Shown here one piece after another: positions 33,778 to 44,420 of a DNA stretch of 64,000 nucleotides. Every line of letters starts with the position of its first letter. Position 1 is the first letter of the stretch. Position numbers and translations under genes: made by a program. Location of the stretch: NCBI RefSeq assembly GCF_026914185.1, contig NC_070561.1, forward strand, positions 2,108,001 to 2,172,000. Direction: 5' to 3'. This DNA comes from Puccinia triticina. Its lineage: Eukaryota > Basidiomycota > Pucciniomycetes > Pucciniales > Pucciniaceae. The notes beneath the pieces were generated by a model, which saw only the letters and a program-made list of their open reading frames with translations, made no database searches and was not told the origin of the DNA.

Positions 33778-33895
33778 GAAAGTAGCAGTGCGGAGCTGAG
33801 ACACCAATAATCACACAGACCGGACATATATATTCTTGAAGAAGGCAGATAGTGGCCATTTCTACCTACTAACCATCCTTTATTCTCACACCGGT

Positions 33896-34240
33896 CACCA
33901 AGTGGAGAAACACTCCCTCAATGACCGGAGGGAACTGTTGAAGGAGAGGATTGATGAATGGTTTGCTCCGGTCATTGAGAGGAGCACTTAATCCCCTTGA
34001 TGAACGGAGTGGACCCGGCCATTGAGGGGAGGAACACTCTTGATGACCGGGTCTGTTCCAGTTGTTGAGAGGAGCAGTGTTTACTTCTCTTGATGAACAG
34101 AATGGACCTGTTCCGGTCATCAAGAGGAATGCTTAATCTCTCGATGGCCAGGACTGTTCCGGTCAATCAAGAGGTGTGTTTACTCCTCTTGATTACCCGG
34201 ACCGTTCCGGTCATTGAGAGGTGTGTTTACTACTCTCAAC
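33896..34240. repeat. Right subterminal hairpin array of element 2
   Basis: Hairpins with the TCAATGACC / GGTCATTGA core and GAGAGG-type stems. The array continues at 34707-34826 and 35852-35930, split by two insertions. Confidence 0.75.
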
Positions 34241-34706
34241 AACACTGGGTCGCTACGCTAACCATAGCGGTTAGCGTAGCGTAGCGCAGCGCAAATGCGC
34301 TATTTTTTAGCGTAGCGTTAGCGCAATTGCACGCATATGCGCTAACGCTACGCGCACGCGGTGCGCAGCTATTTTAGCTGATAGCGTAGCGTTAGCGCAG
34401 ATGCGCGCAATTGCGCTAACGCTACACATGCAGGGCGCAAAAGAGCGCGCGCTACGCTGCGCTACAGCGCCTTTAGCGGGAAAAAAGGGCTTTCTTTCCA
34501 CTAAAAGCGCTGTAGCGCAGCGCAGCGTAGCGTAGCGACTGTAGCAGCGCGCTAACGCTAACAAAGAATTGGCGCGCTGTTAGCGCCGCTGAAAATTAGC
34601 GCAGCGTAGCGGCGCTAACAGCGCGCTAACGCTATGCAAAATAGATGGGCGCTTTTTGCCGCTACGCTAACGCGTAGCGCTCAAATAGCGTAGCGTAGGC
34701 AGTGTT
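34241..34706. mobile_element. GCGTTAGCG foldback element, copy 1
   Basis: About 465 bp consisting almost wholly of GCGTTAGCG, CGCTAACGC, GTAGCG and CGCTAC words, able to fold on itself over most of its length. The ends are AACACTGGGTCGCTACGC and GCGTAGGCAGTGTT. An inverted relative lies at 44421-44880. It sits inside the right hairpin array of element 2. A target duplication is not clear. Confidence 0.75.
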
Positions 34707-34826
34707 TACTTCTCTTGATGAACAGAATGGACCTGTTCCAGTCATCAAGAGGAATGCTTAATCTCTCGATGGCCGGGACTGTTCCGGTCATCAAGAGGTG
34801 TGTTTAATCCTCTTGATAACCGGGAA

Positions 34827-35851
34827 TAGGGGTTTAAATGGGTCAGGTTGACCGGCAAAGACCCGTGACTCAATGGGTTCTGGGTCGGGTTTGGGCAGCC
34901 TTTTGGCCTCCCTTTGAGAAACCAACCCAACCCGTTGAGACCCAATTAGAAAATTGGGTTGGGTTTGGGCAGGGCTTTTTCCATTTGGGTTGGCCCATGA
35001 ACCCGACTAAGACCCAATTAGGAAAGCTACCTGAGGCTGTGGCTCCACAATCCAGAGTCCACGCTTGCAAAGTTTCACCACCACATCTCGACTTACTCAA
35101 TCACAAATGGCGCGATCAACAAATAAGAACATTATTCCATCATCACCGACGGAATTGGGCAACATTTGAGTTCAAGTTGTCAAATCAGGTTCTGCCATGA
35201 ACACTCAGAACAACGCAGCTACTCCAGGAACATCCCAGACTCAGAAGAACCCAACAGAAAGCAAACCCCGAGCTTGATCTGTACCTTCAAGAACCATTGA
35301 TCGCGACTCAATCTCAAAAGTTTTGAGCTCTTGCCTGGTGGAGCACCCACCAGGGAAGATTTCCGAACCATTCCAAGCTGGCAAAAACTTTACTGATGGT
35401 TCCAATGACCTCGATTGCTTCGGAATCTGCCTTCTCAACCAGTGGGAGAGTGCTCAGTGACTACCGAACCAGGATGAAGCCAGAAACACTCAGGGCTCTC
35501 ACATGTGGGCAAGACTGGATCCGCAGCCACAAAGGCCTATACCCGGACCCTTTGGAAACAGATGAACTCATAGATTAAGGATTTCCATGTTTTTCTTTTT
35601 TGTCTATTTTAAAGCAATACACAAAGCTTTTCTTTTCTGGTGCTTTTAAACTGGGCACTCATTTCTGAGATCTTCTGAGCAAAAAATGTTGGGTTGACCC
35701 AAGACCCAAACCGGACCCAACACCTTGTAAATTGGGTTGGGTTTGGGCAGCGTATCTGCACTTTTGTCCCGACCCGACCCGACCCAGGGTTCACATCAGG
35801 TCGGGCTTGGGCACCATTTTCCAACCCAAACCCAACCCGTTTACACCCCTA
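34827..35851. mobile_element. hAT element remnant retaining transposase gene ends
   Basis: A 1025-bp element with ends TAGGGGTTTAAATGGG and CCCGTTTACACCCCTA. The flanks ACCGGGAA and ACCGGGAC match in 7 of 8 bases. The subterminal regions are GGGTTGGGTTTGGG-type, like the TCAGGG elements. The interior has a possible transposase start (MARSTNKNIIPSSPTELGN, 35107-35165) and a C-terminal dimerisation segment, so this is an internally deleted copy that links the whole GGGTTTGGG group to hAT. Confidence 0.8.
35262..35578 (+). pseudogene. hAT transposase C-terminal (dimerisation) region, broken
   Basis: The frame reads ELDLYLQEPLIATQSQKF, an in-frame TGA at about 35323, then ALAWWSTHQGRFPNHSKLA, MVPMTSIASESAFSTSGRVL and SDYRTRMKPETLRAL, ending TAA at 35576-35578. 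WW...RFP...SESAFSTSGR is the signature of the hAT family C-terminal dimerisation domain. The catalytic RNase-H part is missing. Not functional. Confidence 0.85.
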
Positions 35852-35998
35852 ACCGGGACCGTTTTGGTCATCAAGAGGAATGCTTAATCCCCTCAATGAC
35901 CAGTGATTTGCACTCCACATGCATGCTGGCCGGACATTGGGGGAGTGGGTATACTGCGCTTGGGGGCCAGCTGGTGCCGGCCATTGGCATGTATGTAC

Positions 35999-36983
35999 TT
36001 CTGCCCCTTGAACTCTGTTTTTGAGGGGTTGTGTACCCAATCAATAAGTTTTTTGCAGGTTGAAAATCCCCGGGGAGCAGGAGCCTGCGCTGAGGCTTTT
36101 TTTTTGTATTTCTTTTTCATTATTTTTTGTGTCAAGCTGAATTGTCCAGATACTCCAAGAAATTGGAGGAGGGTCAAGAAAAATCCCCTCTGCCGGCTGG
36201 CAGAAAAAAAAAAAGGAATTTCCATGCTTTTCATTTGCAGTGCGCAAAGCATTTTGAGCTACCACGCACTGTGGACGGGACGTCAAGTGGACACCCCCTG
36301 CAGTGCGCAACGAGTTCTTTGTAGTGCGTGAAGTGCATCCGTTTGATTATTGTTATGGATTCTTACTCCTCTTCTACAGGTTGTGATTGCAGAGGGTCTT
36401 TATTATGGTTTACTTATGGCTATTTCTTGCAGTTTTTGCAGTGTTTTGTGGTGTTTTACAGTGGTTTGCTTTAGTTTTACAAAATAATACTATTATTATT
36501 ATTGCTTTACGGACTTCTTTTCCTTCTGTGGAGTTCATTGCGCGCCCATACCACGCCAAGTTTGGAGTTACCTTGACCACTTGGGATTATCTTGCGCAGA
36601 TGAGGGTCCGCTCTGGTCACTTCATACCGGAGCTCACCTTTCTTCTACCACAGCGCGCTGAAAAAAACTTGTTGCACACTGCAGGGGGTGTCCACTTGAC
36701 ATTCCAGCCACAGTGTGCGGTAGCTCAAAACACTTGGCGCACTGCAAATGAAAAACTTGAAATTACCATTTTTTTCCTGCCAGCCAGCAGAGGGGATTTT
36801 TCTTCCCCCTCCTCCAATTTATTGGAGTATTTGGACCCCTTGGTTTGATACAAAAAAATAATGAAAAAGAAATACAAAAACAAAAAAAACTGAGCGCAAG
36901 CTCCCGCCCCTGGGGATTTTCAACTGCAAAAAACTCATTGATTGGGTACAAATCCCTTTGAAAAAAGATTCCAAGGGCAGAAG
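35999..36983. mobile_element. Foldback element with inverted arms of about 310 bp
   Basis: The left arm (35999-36325) and right arm (about 36655-36983) are diverged inverted copies. Shared landmarks are TGTACCCAATCAAT, GAAAATCCCCGGGG / CCCTGGGGATTTTC, CTCTGCCGGCTGGCAG and GCAGGGGGTGTCCACTTGA. The middle (36326-36654) is unique. It abuts the right end of element 2 exactly. Half-arm copies occur near 58330-58435. Class unknown. Confidence 0.65.
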
Positions 36984-37455
36984 GGGCTTCTTCCACTCTA
37001 CCACATAAAAAACTAAGAATATATTCAAATCAGAGTATGTAGCTTAACTAATCACACCTGCTTGATTAGGAGGAATAAAGATCTTGACTAATTGAATTTA
37101 CCTAAGAGCAGGAGCAAAGCCGCTCTCTACTTTAGGTTGAGATGAAGATGTATTGAGAAAAGATAATGTCTGATGACAGGATGGATTGGTCTTTAGACCT
37201 AAGTGACTTCTCACTTGGCTTTGGGAAAAATAGCAAAGTAGTGATGCAAAATTGTCTGAAATAGAACAATGTTTCATCAGCTGCTGCTTTTTGTTCACAC
37301 TGTTAGCTGTTGTGGAACACAAATCACCTACCAATAGTTTCCCTTGCTCTTTGAGCGGTATTGAAATGTTTGGTCTGTTTGTCTTTGACAGTTTGGTCTA
37401 GGATAATGGGAATAAGTGTTAGCTTCTATCTGATCAGCTCTTCTTAAGGTCTCTG
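36984..37455. other. Unassigned AT-rich spacer
   Basis: About 470 bp between two elements. No coding exon, inverted repeat or tandem repeat was recognised. Confidence 0.35.
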
Positions 37456-37861
37456 TCAGGGTGTAAATGGGTCGGGCCGACCCAAAACCAACCCGAGACC
37501 CGTTGGGTTTTGGGTTGCATTTGGGCACATTCTTGAAGAAAATCACATGACCCAAACCCGACCCGACCTGACTTGTAAAATTGCCGGGTTGGGTTCAGGC
37601 AACCTATTTCCTAATTGGGTCAGCCTGCGACCTGGCTATGACGCCTCCAAAAGTCAAGTTGGGGGCTTTTGGCGCCTATGAGGTTGGTTTGACCCAAGAC
37701 CCAAACCAACCCAACCCGGACCCGACCCAAAATAGTATGACATTGGGTTGGGTTCGGGCAGCATATTTTAAAATCTGCCCCAACCCAACCTGACCCACGC
37801 TAAATGTTGGGTTGGGTTCGGGCACTGTTTCCAACCCTTACCCGACCCGTTTACACCCTGA
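37456..37861. mobile_element. hAT-like element with TCAGGG ends, copy 2 (exact 8-bp target duplication)
   Basis: A 406-bp element with ends TCAGGGTGTAAATGGG and CCCGTTTACACCCTGA. GGTCTCTG is present exactly on both sides (37448-37455, 37862-37869). The interior is inverted GGGTTGGGTTTGGG-type sequence plus a GCCTCCAAAAGTCAAG / CAAGTTGGGGGCTTTTGG segment. This copy fixes the boundaries for the whole group. Confidence 0.9.
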
Positions 37862-38430
37862 GGTCTCTGCACCCGCTTGACTTTGGCGCTAACTGAGATT
37901 ATTTTGATGAGCAATTGTGGGCCAAGATTTTCCACAAGCCTAATATTGCTACTCACATGTGTTGGATCTTTTTACATCAAAAGATGAATTCAGGTTCACA
38001 ACCCCCGCGGTGCTGATTTGGACTGCGGAAGTGGTTTGCTTTTGCTTACCAGATTCCACAGCTAGTTTGGTTCCCAACATCTTCCTCAATCTATGAGTTA
38101 TGTGCCATTCCCCTCAGCTGGAATTCTCACAAGTGAGACCTAAGCCCCACTCTATTTCTAACCAAATTTAGCTACCTCCTGTACAACAGTTTTTGCTTCA
38201 AGATCCAGCCATGTTGAAACCACAAAAGACCCAGGATGCTGTGAGATTATATGCCTAGGTGATGTGATTTGGCATAAAGATGTACCATCCGGCTAAAGTA
38301 ATGACCGTATCATGTTGTTTATAAATCTGGTGTATATATGTATGTATTTACGCATATGTATGTCACTGAACATGCTAGAACCTCAGTGCATGCACGTGCC
38401 GCAGCTGCAGAAATGGGGTGCTCCAGACAA
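37862..38430. other. Upstream region of the small gene at 38586
   Basis: About 570 bp without coding features. It leads into a TATA box and a C/T-rich leader. Confidence 0.4.
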
Positions 38431-38440
38431 TATATAAAAA
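38431..38440 (+). promoter_or_regulatory. TATA box of the gene at 38586
   Basis: TATATAAAAA lies about 150 bp before the ATG and is followed by a CCACCACC/CT-rich leader and an ACACACCATGCC start context. This is one of the most convincing core promoters in the repeat-rich part. Confidence 0.65.
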
Positions 38441-38585
38441 AGGGCCTCCTGTACTCCCCACCACCATTCTGTTTTGCTCATCTCTCACACAACTTGCACC
38501 AACAAATCTATCTCTTCTTCAGACCAACCATCCACCACCAAGCCAAATTTCTTAAAATCTTCTTACATATCACCACACACACACC

Positions 38586-39381
38586 ATGCCCAATCTCACT
38601 ACTGCTGCCGGATCCCTGACCAACAGCGGTATGAAAGAATCACCAAGTGAGTTCTCCCCCCACTATCACCAAATATTGTGGTCTGGACTTAATTGTAAGT
38701 CAATGAACCTCAACTTGAGCCAGCTGGTCATCCTGGTGCAACTGCACCCGCAACTGCAGGCAACGATGGGACTTGCAACTGTTTCAAGGTTCAGACCTAA
38801 AATTACCAATGCATACAGGTGTGTGGGTTACTTAACGCACATGGCACATGTTTTCATTAGCTCCTGCTTTGCCATCTATCTTCAAGTGTTAATCCCACTG
38901 GTGGTGATTCTTTCATATAGTGCCTTTCATTTGGGATTTTCCACAAGCCAAGTCTTGCTGCTTTCTTTGGTTGTACCTGTATGCACCAAAGGTGTAATCA
39001 GAGTTTTTTTCAACATCAGCCACACTGCAATTGGACTGTGGAAAAGGTTTGCTTTGCTTACCTTTTTCCACAGCTGATAACAAAAACCTTGAGATTGAAA
39101 ATTCCAATGATATCTGGGACAAAAGTGTTTCACATTTCACTTTTGCCAAAGAAAAATCTCAAGATGAGTCCGTCAAAGACATCTGGATGAATCTCGAGTC
39201 AGAAGATGCTGAAGGAGACATCTGGGGCCAAACGCCACCCCCTTACGCCTACAATGAGGACAACCCAGCAGGCCGCAAACTCCTTGCCCAGTTGCAAGAA
39301 AACTGGATTGTGATGCAACAAGAGGTGTCCACCTTAGTCCGCAAATTATCTAGCCTGGTTGTTGAACTTGAGCCGGTCTGA
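38586..39381 (+). CDS. Small acidic protein of unknown function, intron bearing an inverted-repeat arm
   Basis: Exons 38586-38646 and 39074-39381, joined by a 427-bp intron (GTGAGT ... TTTTTCCACAG), encode 122 residues in phase. The N-terminus is MPNLTTAAGSLTNSGMKESP. The second exon is acidic and Trp-containing (NDIWDKSV, VKDIWMNLESEDAEGDIWG) and ends in a helix-like stretch (LLAQLQENWIVMQQEVSTL) to TGA at 39379. No family, signal peptide or membrane segment was recognised. Most of the 3' half of the intron is the left arm of a 299-bp inverted repeat whose other arm starts 70 bp after the stop. The alternative is an unspliced frame running from 38586 to 39077, which would encode the arm itself. 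I find the spliced form more likely. Its origin could be a domesticated or element-borne gene. Confidence 0.55.
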
Positions 39382-39749
39382 TTGATGGCAGCTGAGAATG
39401 CTATGTCCAGTAGCATTGCGTTAGGGTTAGGGTTAGGGGACAAAATCAAAATCAGCTGTGGAAAAAGGTAAGCAAAGCAAACCTTTTCCACAGTCCAATT
39501 GCAGTGTGGCTGATGTTGAAAAAAACTCTGATTACACCTTTGGTGCATACAGGTACAACCAAAGAAAGCAGCAAGACTTGGCTTGTGGAAAATCCCAAAT
39601 GAAAGGCACTATATGAAAGAATCACCACCAGTGGGATTAACACTTGAAGATAGATGGCAAAGCAGGAGCTAATGAAAACATGTGCCATGTGCGTTAAGTA
39701 ACCCACACACCTGTATGCATTGGTAATTTTAGGTCTGAACCTTGAAACA
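38780..39749. repeat. Apparently perfect 299-bp inverted repeat with a 372-bp spacer
   Basis: The left arm 38780-39078 and right arm 39451-39749 are reverse complements. I found no mismatch, and both strands show the same 84-codon open stretch. The spacer holds the second exon of the small gene and a telomere-like tract. A read-through transcript would fold into a 299-bp double-stranded RNA stem. Confidence 0.92.
39419..39438 (+). repeat. Interstitial telomere-like tract
   Basis: Three tandem TTAGGG units (GTTAGGGTTAGGGTTAGGGG) lie 13 bp before the right arm of the inverted repeat. TTAGGG is the common fungal telomere unit. A shorter TTAGGGTTAGG trace is at about 39851. Confidence 0.85.
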
Positions 39750-40893
39750 TGAAACTGTAACTTCTGAAATGTGAAGTCTAAACTCTAAAGTTAGAAAGCC
39801 AGAACTAGAAGTAAGGAAATTCTGGACCATGTTACATGATAAAGTTAAGGTTTAGGGTTAGGATTGCACTGTTATCATTTTGTAGAAAAAGACAAAACAT
39901 AACAGACTGACACCACCAATTCCTCTTGAAGAGTTGGAAACAAAAGCGGTGAGTGTGTGAGTTACAAGATTGTCCAATGGAAACAACAGACTGAAGAGAG
40001 AAAAATGTCACCTCTGAAGCAGATAATGTTGCAAAAAATACTTTGCTGTTTCACCAGAGCTGAACTGATGGAAAATAAGAGGCAAAGGCTGTTGTAGTTA
40101 AATCTGCTCTTACGCAGACTACCACTAAATGGATTACAAGTCTTGTCCCTGGTAACATGACAAGCTTTGCAAATTCATATGTGTCAGCCGGTGTCTCTAG
40201 TGCGACAGTCAGTTGATGATGTGAGAGATCCAAAGCCGGTGTTCTGACAGTGATTTGGATATTTATTGTGAACTGGCAATCTTGAGACAGTGATTCAAGT
40301 ATGTATCTGAAGATGAGGAGAAAAGTTGATATGATGTTGTCTTGTCTTGGATTTCTGGGGAACATAGAAATTAACAAGGTACAACTAATATAGAGATGAT
40401 GAATTGACTAACTCTATACAAGCATATTATGACTATAATGAATTGAAGGTAGAGTAACTGGGGAGATAACTATTGTAGACTAAATATAATATTAACTTAC
40501 TGGAGGTATGTTGTATTTACTTGCAGGCTGACAATATGAGACTTGATCTCAGGGTAACACAAGCATATCTTTGGTAACTGGTCATTCAAAAAAACACAAC
40601 CAGTGTTGAGGCTTCCCTCCTGACTAATGTTGGAGTTGGAAGAAAGTTAAACTAAGAAAAAGGAGAAAGAGAGGTGTGGCTTTGTTTCTACTAATCCTTA
40701 GTGATTTCTAGGACAGGGGATTCATCAAATGTCTAGTTGTAATACCAAAAGATGGGTAATTTGATTGATGAGCAAAATATGCAAGGTTTCTGATTTATAT
40801 GAGCAAAGTATGCAGGTATGAGTTTGAGGTACATAGTATGTGTACAACTATTGAGTCAAGGTGTATCAAGCAAGAGAAGGGGATAACTGGAAG
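39750..40893. other. Region without recognised features
   Basis: AT-rich, with short open frames only. I see no repeat, exon chain or RNA gene in it. Confidence 0.35.
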
Positions 40894-41294
40894 TCAGGGT
40901 GTAAACGGGTTGGGTTTGGGTCAAAAAACAGCACCCAAACCCAACCCAACCTTTAGCGCAGGTTGGGTTGGGTTGGGGCAGATTTTAAAATATGCTGCCC
41001 GAACCCAACCCAATGTCATACTATTTTGGGTTGGGTCTGGTTGGTTTGGGTATTGGGTAGACCCAACCTCATAGGCGCCAAAAGCCCCCAACTTGACTGT
41101 TGGAGGCGTCATAGCCGGGTCGCAGGCTGAACCAATTAGGAAATAGGTTGCCCGAACCCAACCCAACAATTTTACAAGTTGGATTGGGTTGGGTTAGGGT
41201 CATGTCATTTTCTTCAAGAATGTGCCCAAATGCAACCCAAAACCCAACGGGTCTCGGGTTGGTTTTGGATTGGCCCAACCCATTTACACCCTGA
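40894..41294. mobile_element. hAT-like element with TCAGGG ends, copy 3
   Basis: A 401-bp element with ends TCAGGGTGTAAACGGG and CCCATTTACACCCTGA. The flanks ACTGGAAG and CTCGGAAG are only partly alike. It is inverted relative to copy 2 and highly similar to it. GGGTTGGGTTTGGG-type interior. Confidence 0.8.
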
Positions 41295-42133
41295 CTCGGA
41301 AGTTCAATAATCTGGTTCTCTGTAATCTGTAATTTCTGCAATCAAATGTATCTGTAATCTGATTTAAGGTAAGAGAAAAATATGCAAGTGATGGGGGAAG
41401 ATAGTGCAAAATATGCACGTGATGAGAGGTGATAGTACAAAATATGCAAGTGATGAGAGCTTTAACCTGGGAGTTCATGAGGGGAAATACAAATGGGAGC
41501 AACAGAGGTCCTTATATATCATGATGAGCACAGACAAAGATTATTCTGGCTATGGGAAGATGAAACTACCACATTGGGAGGAGGTGTGAAACATATTCAA
41601 AGTTATGAAGAAGAAAACTACCAAAAGGGGAAAGCACAGATCCAATGATTTAATGTGTAAATTAGTTAAGTTGTAGAGTGAGCTATGCATGTACTGAAAG
41701 AGGAATAATGTGTGAATGTATGCTATGTATTTATACTATTTAGTTATGGAGTAATTTGTATATGAATTTACGTATTAATGGTTTTCTGTATGTAACTTAA
41801 TTTGTACTGCAGTGTAATCTACTGAGAGAGAATCTAATATTGCTTATAACTATTTAATCATTGTGGATTTGAGGGTAGTGTAAGTGGGTGACCATAGGTA
41901 AAATGTAAACCCCCTCCCTCCCTCGGGGTTCACAAGGCCACAATACATGTCACACATAGATACATAGCCTGTTCATCTTCCTTCCTTGGATCAGGAGAGA
42001 ACTGATCCTCTCTCTCTCTGAGACAGCCTTCCATCTGAAATATACTTACTTGGGCACTAGAACTCTTGAGACGAGCTCTCAGCGCCATCCTTGCAATCTT
42101 TAGTGAAGAGTCCAAACGGGACTCTTACATAAA
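41295..42133. other. Region without recognised genes
   Basis: A ATGCAAGTGATGAGAG-type unit is repeated about three times near 41380-41460. At 41930-42115 a short minus-strand frame is open but has no domain. Otherwise no feature was recognised. Confidence 0.35.
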
Positions 42134-42479
42134 GGGGCATGCTAAATGCACCCCAAGTTTTTACTTCATGGACACCAAAAAGGGGTACAGCTGATGTGTA
42201 CCCCAAACCACTTGGGGTGTACACTTACACACCCCTGTGAAGATGGGGTATGGAAGTTGGGGTGAGCCACAGGGTACCCCAAAACAAGTAAAATCTATGG
42301 TGTACATGGTCATGACACCCCATCATAATGGGGTGCAAACCCCCTGCACTCCAATCTGATACCCTGTGATAGGGGTGAGCCCCTTCACACCCCAGATGTA
42401 CATATCCGGCACCCAGCCCGACTTGTCACACTGGTCGCGGCTCGCCACCGAGAGGACAGACCGGTCTTGTCCTAAGACC

Positions 42480-42850
42480 CGCACAAACCGGTCGGCCGGT
42501 CTGTGCACTCCCCTCAACCACCGGTGTGCCGGTCATCAAGGAGAATAACCCCCTCAATGCCCGGGCGCACAGACCGGTCAGCAAGGGGAGTTGCTACTCC
42601 CATTGATCCCCGGCACAGACCGGTCATTGAAAGGAGTACCACCTCCTCTTGGTGACTGGCACAAACCAGGTATCAAGAGGAGGTAGACTACCTCAATTCC
42701 CGGGACAGACCGCACATTGAGGGGAGTAGCAACTCCCCTCAATGACTAGCACCAACTGATCATCAAGGGGAGTAGCAACTTGCCTCGATGACTGCTACTC
42801 CCCTTGATGACCAACACCAATTGATCATCAAGGGGAGTTGAAACTCTTTC
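42480..42850. repeat. Left subterminal hairpin array of element 3
   Basis: Hairpins such as CTCCCCTCAATGA ... TCATCAAGGGGAG with AGTAGCAA spacers, six to eight units, sharing the TCAATGACC / GGTCATTGA core with elements 1, 2 and 4. Confidence 0.75.
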
Positions 42851-42859
42851 AGCTGGCTA

Positions 42860-44420
42860 CTATGGCAGAGCCACCATGAAATAAAACATAAAAAGTAGTT
42901 TTACATATGAAAGAGACATTATTACTCGTACATATGTAAAACTACGCAAAAACATTAAATACATATATAGATAATTAATTACTTAGCTTTGTGTAATTAA
43001 TAAGTAAAATATTATAGAAGATTCTGATTCTACGGGTAAAATAACCTAGGGTACCTCATTTACACATACCCTTAATTATTATCCCTTCCTTGTGTAAACT
43101 AACTTCAAAGTTTAAGCAAGTGCATCACGCCCCGTGTGAATGCACTTGTATGCTTACATATCTAAGTACATATGTATACACCCAGTTTCAGTGACATAAC
43201 TGAGGTGTTGTGTATAGTTTAGAAGATGGCTTTATTTGTTGCGTGGCGCACCCAAGCCCGTGTGCTCTGTTGCCTAGAGCTCAAGCCCGCGCGCATGGTG
43301 TACATATACGCATAATGCATAAACTAGCCCGCAACTAAAGCGCTTGGGCTACCAGTAAGTGAGAATGGGCCAGAATACGCCCCAATCAATATTACATGTG
43401 TTATATGTCTTGTAAACATGTAATTAATCACCAAACAAGATGTAATTACCATGTAATTCAATGTAAAAACATTCTAGACTGAAAAGGACTCTTGCAGCGT
43501 GCACAGGATGGTAGGGTACCGGAGGGCAGCGCAGCGAGGTCCTGTGGTCCATGGGATCAACCCATAGTGACAGGCCTCGAGACACGCCGGAGAGTGTGCC
43601 TTCCTTCCCCTGGGAAGGGGAAAGCCACAGGAAGAATGGGTGACGCTCACCCCTCCTTCCGACGCCTACGCGAGGCTTTTTCCTGCCCGGAAGATGTTAG
43701 CCACGAGTAGGCTAGGGAACACGTCCGTAGCCTTCTCCTGGCGCCTCCGCCACGATCACGAGGTAACCTGGAAACAGCTCCAGTTACGCGTATCAGCTCA
43801 GTGTGTATCAAGGCCTAGCCCCAAGGAGGAAGGGCGCTGGCCAGCTTATAAACCGTTGGTTCCCCGCCAGGTTTTGTCCCCCAGCTCCAGCCTTCCACAT
43901 CCACCTAGAGCATCACATTCCTTTCAGTTCTCAATTTCCTCTCTATTTTTTCGACACCACCCACCCACCCAGACATTTTTGTACTCGCGAAGGGGGTCAG
44001 TTTCTGACCCAAAGAGGGTCTAGCACTGATCCCCCACTCGCGTGCTCTCTTTTTTCTTCTGCTCCGGGGGGTTTTCCCTCCTCTCAAGCCTCCGAAGCCC
44101 AGAAGGAATTCTGGTGCGTCTCCAGAGGCTCGGGGGACACGGGGTGGAAAGCCCCCCCCCCCCCCGACCCACACACGGCCGGCTTGAAGCAACCCTAGAG
44201 GGCGCTTGGGCCGGCCTAGAGCGGGCGCTGGAGGCCTACGCTGCCGCGCTTGCTCGAAAATGTAAAGAAGAGAAATGAGATAAGGGAAAGCTTTCCTAGC
44301 CCTCTGCGAGGGCATAGAGCTCTTCCCTCCCACGCCCACTAAGTCCCTGAGGGGCTTAGTCATGGCAGTTGCAAGGAACGGAGAGACTAGAAAGCGCCCC
44401 AGCTTCTCCCAAGCCTCACT
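42860..44420. other. Left part of the core of element 3, promoter-like and GC-rich
   Basis: An AT-rich zone (42890-43100) is followed by GC-rich sequence. TTATAAA at about 43845, a C/T-rich leader and a frame ending LEGAWAGLERALEAYAAALA (TGA at about 44276) hint at an old transcribed gene, possibly a retroelement capsid-type fragment. A 16-base C run at 44151-44166 breaks the frames. No ATG-led protein is supported. Confidence 0.35.

Larger units (their letters stand above)
31921..35998. mobile_element. Large hairpin-array element 2
   Basis: About 4.08 kb. Terminal inverted repeats of about 118 bp (31921-32038 and 35881-35998) start GTACATACATGCCAATGGCC and are about 90 percent alike by eye. 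Inside lie a left hairpin array, a core shared with element 1 (about 32480-33895), and a right hairpin array broken by two further elements (34241-34706, 34827-35851). The core itself holds a hAT-like insertion (33383-33777) and extra sequence at about 32505-32700 that is absent from element 1. No target duplication was recognised. Confidence 0.75.

Noticed and set aside
38586..39077. A 163-codon membrane-like protein read through the left inverted-repeat arm
   Set aside because: It would end inside a perfect splice acceptor, and a promoter plus in-phase splice favours the 122-residue model. The hydrophobic look comes from the T-rich intron.
33383..41294. Gly/Trp/Val-repeat proteins read from GGGTTGGGTTTGGG sequence
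   Set aside because: Frames fall exactly inside hAT-like elements with terminal repeats and target duplications and are open on both strands by composition.
43845..44278. An intact gene downstream of the TATA-like site in element 3
   Set aside because: No ATG-led frame is credible and a 16-base C run disrupts all frames. Kept only as a low-confidence note.
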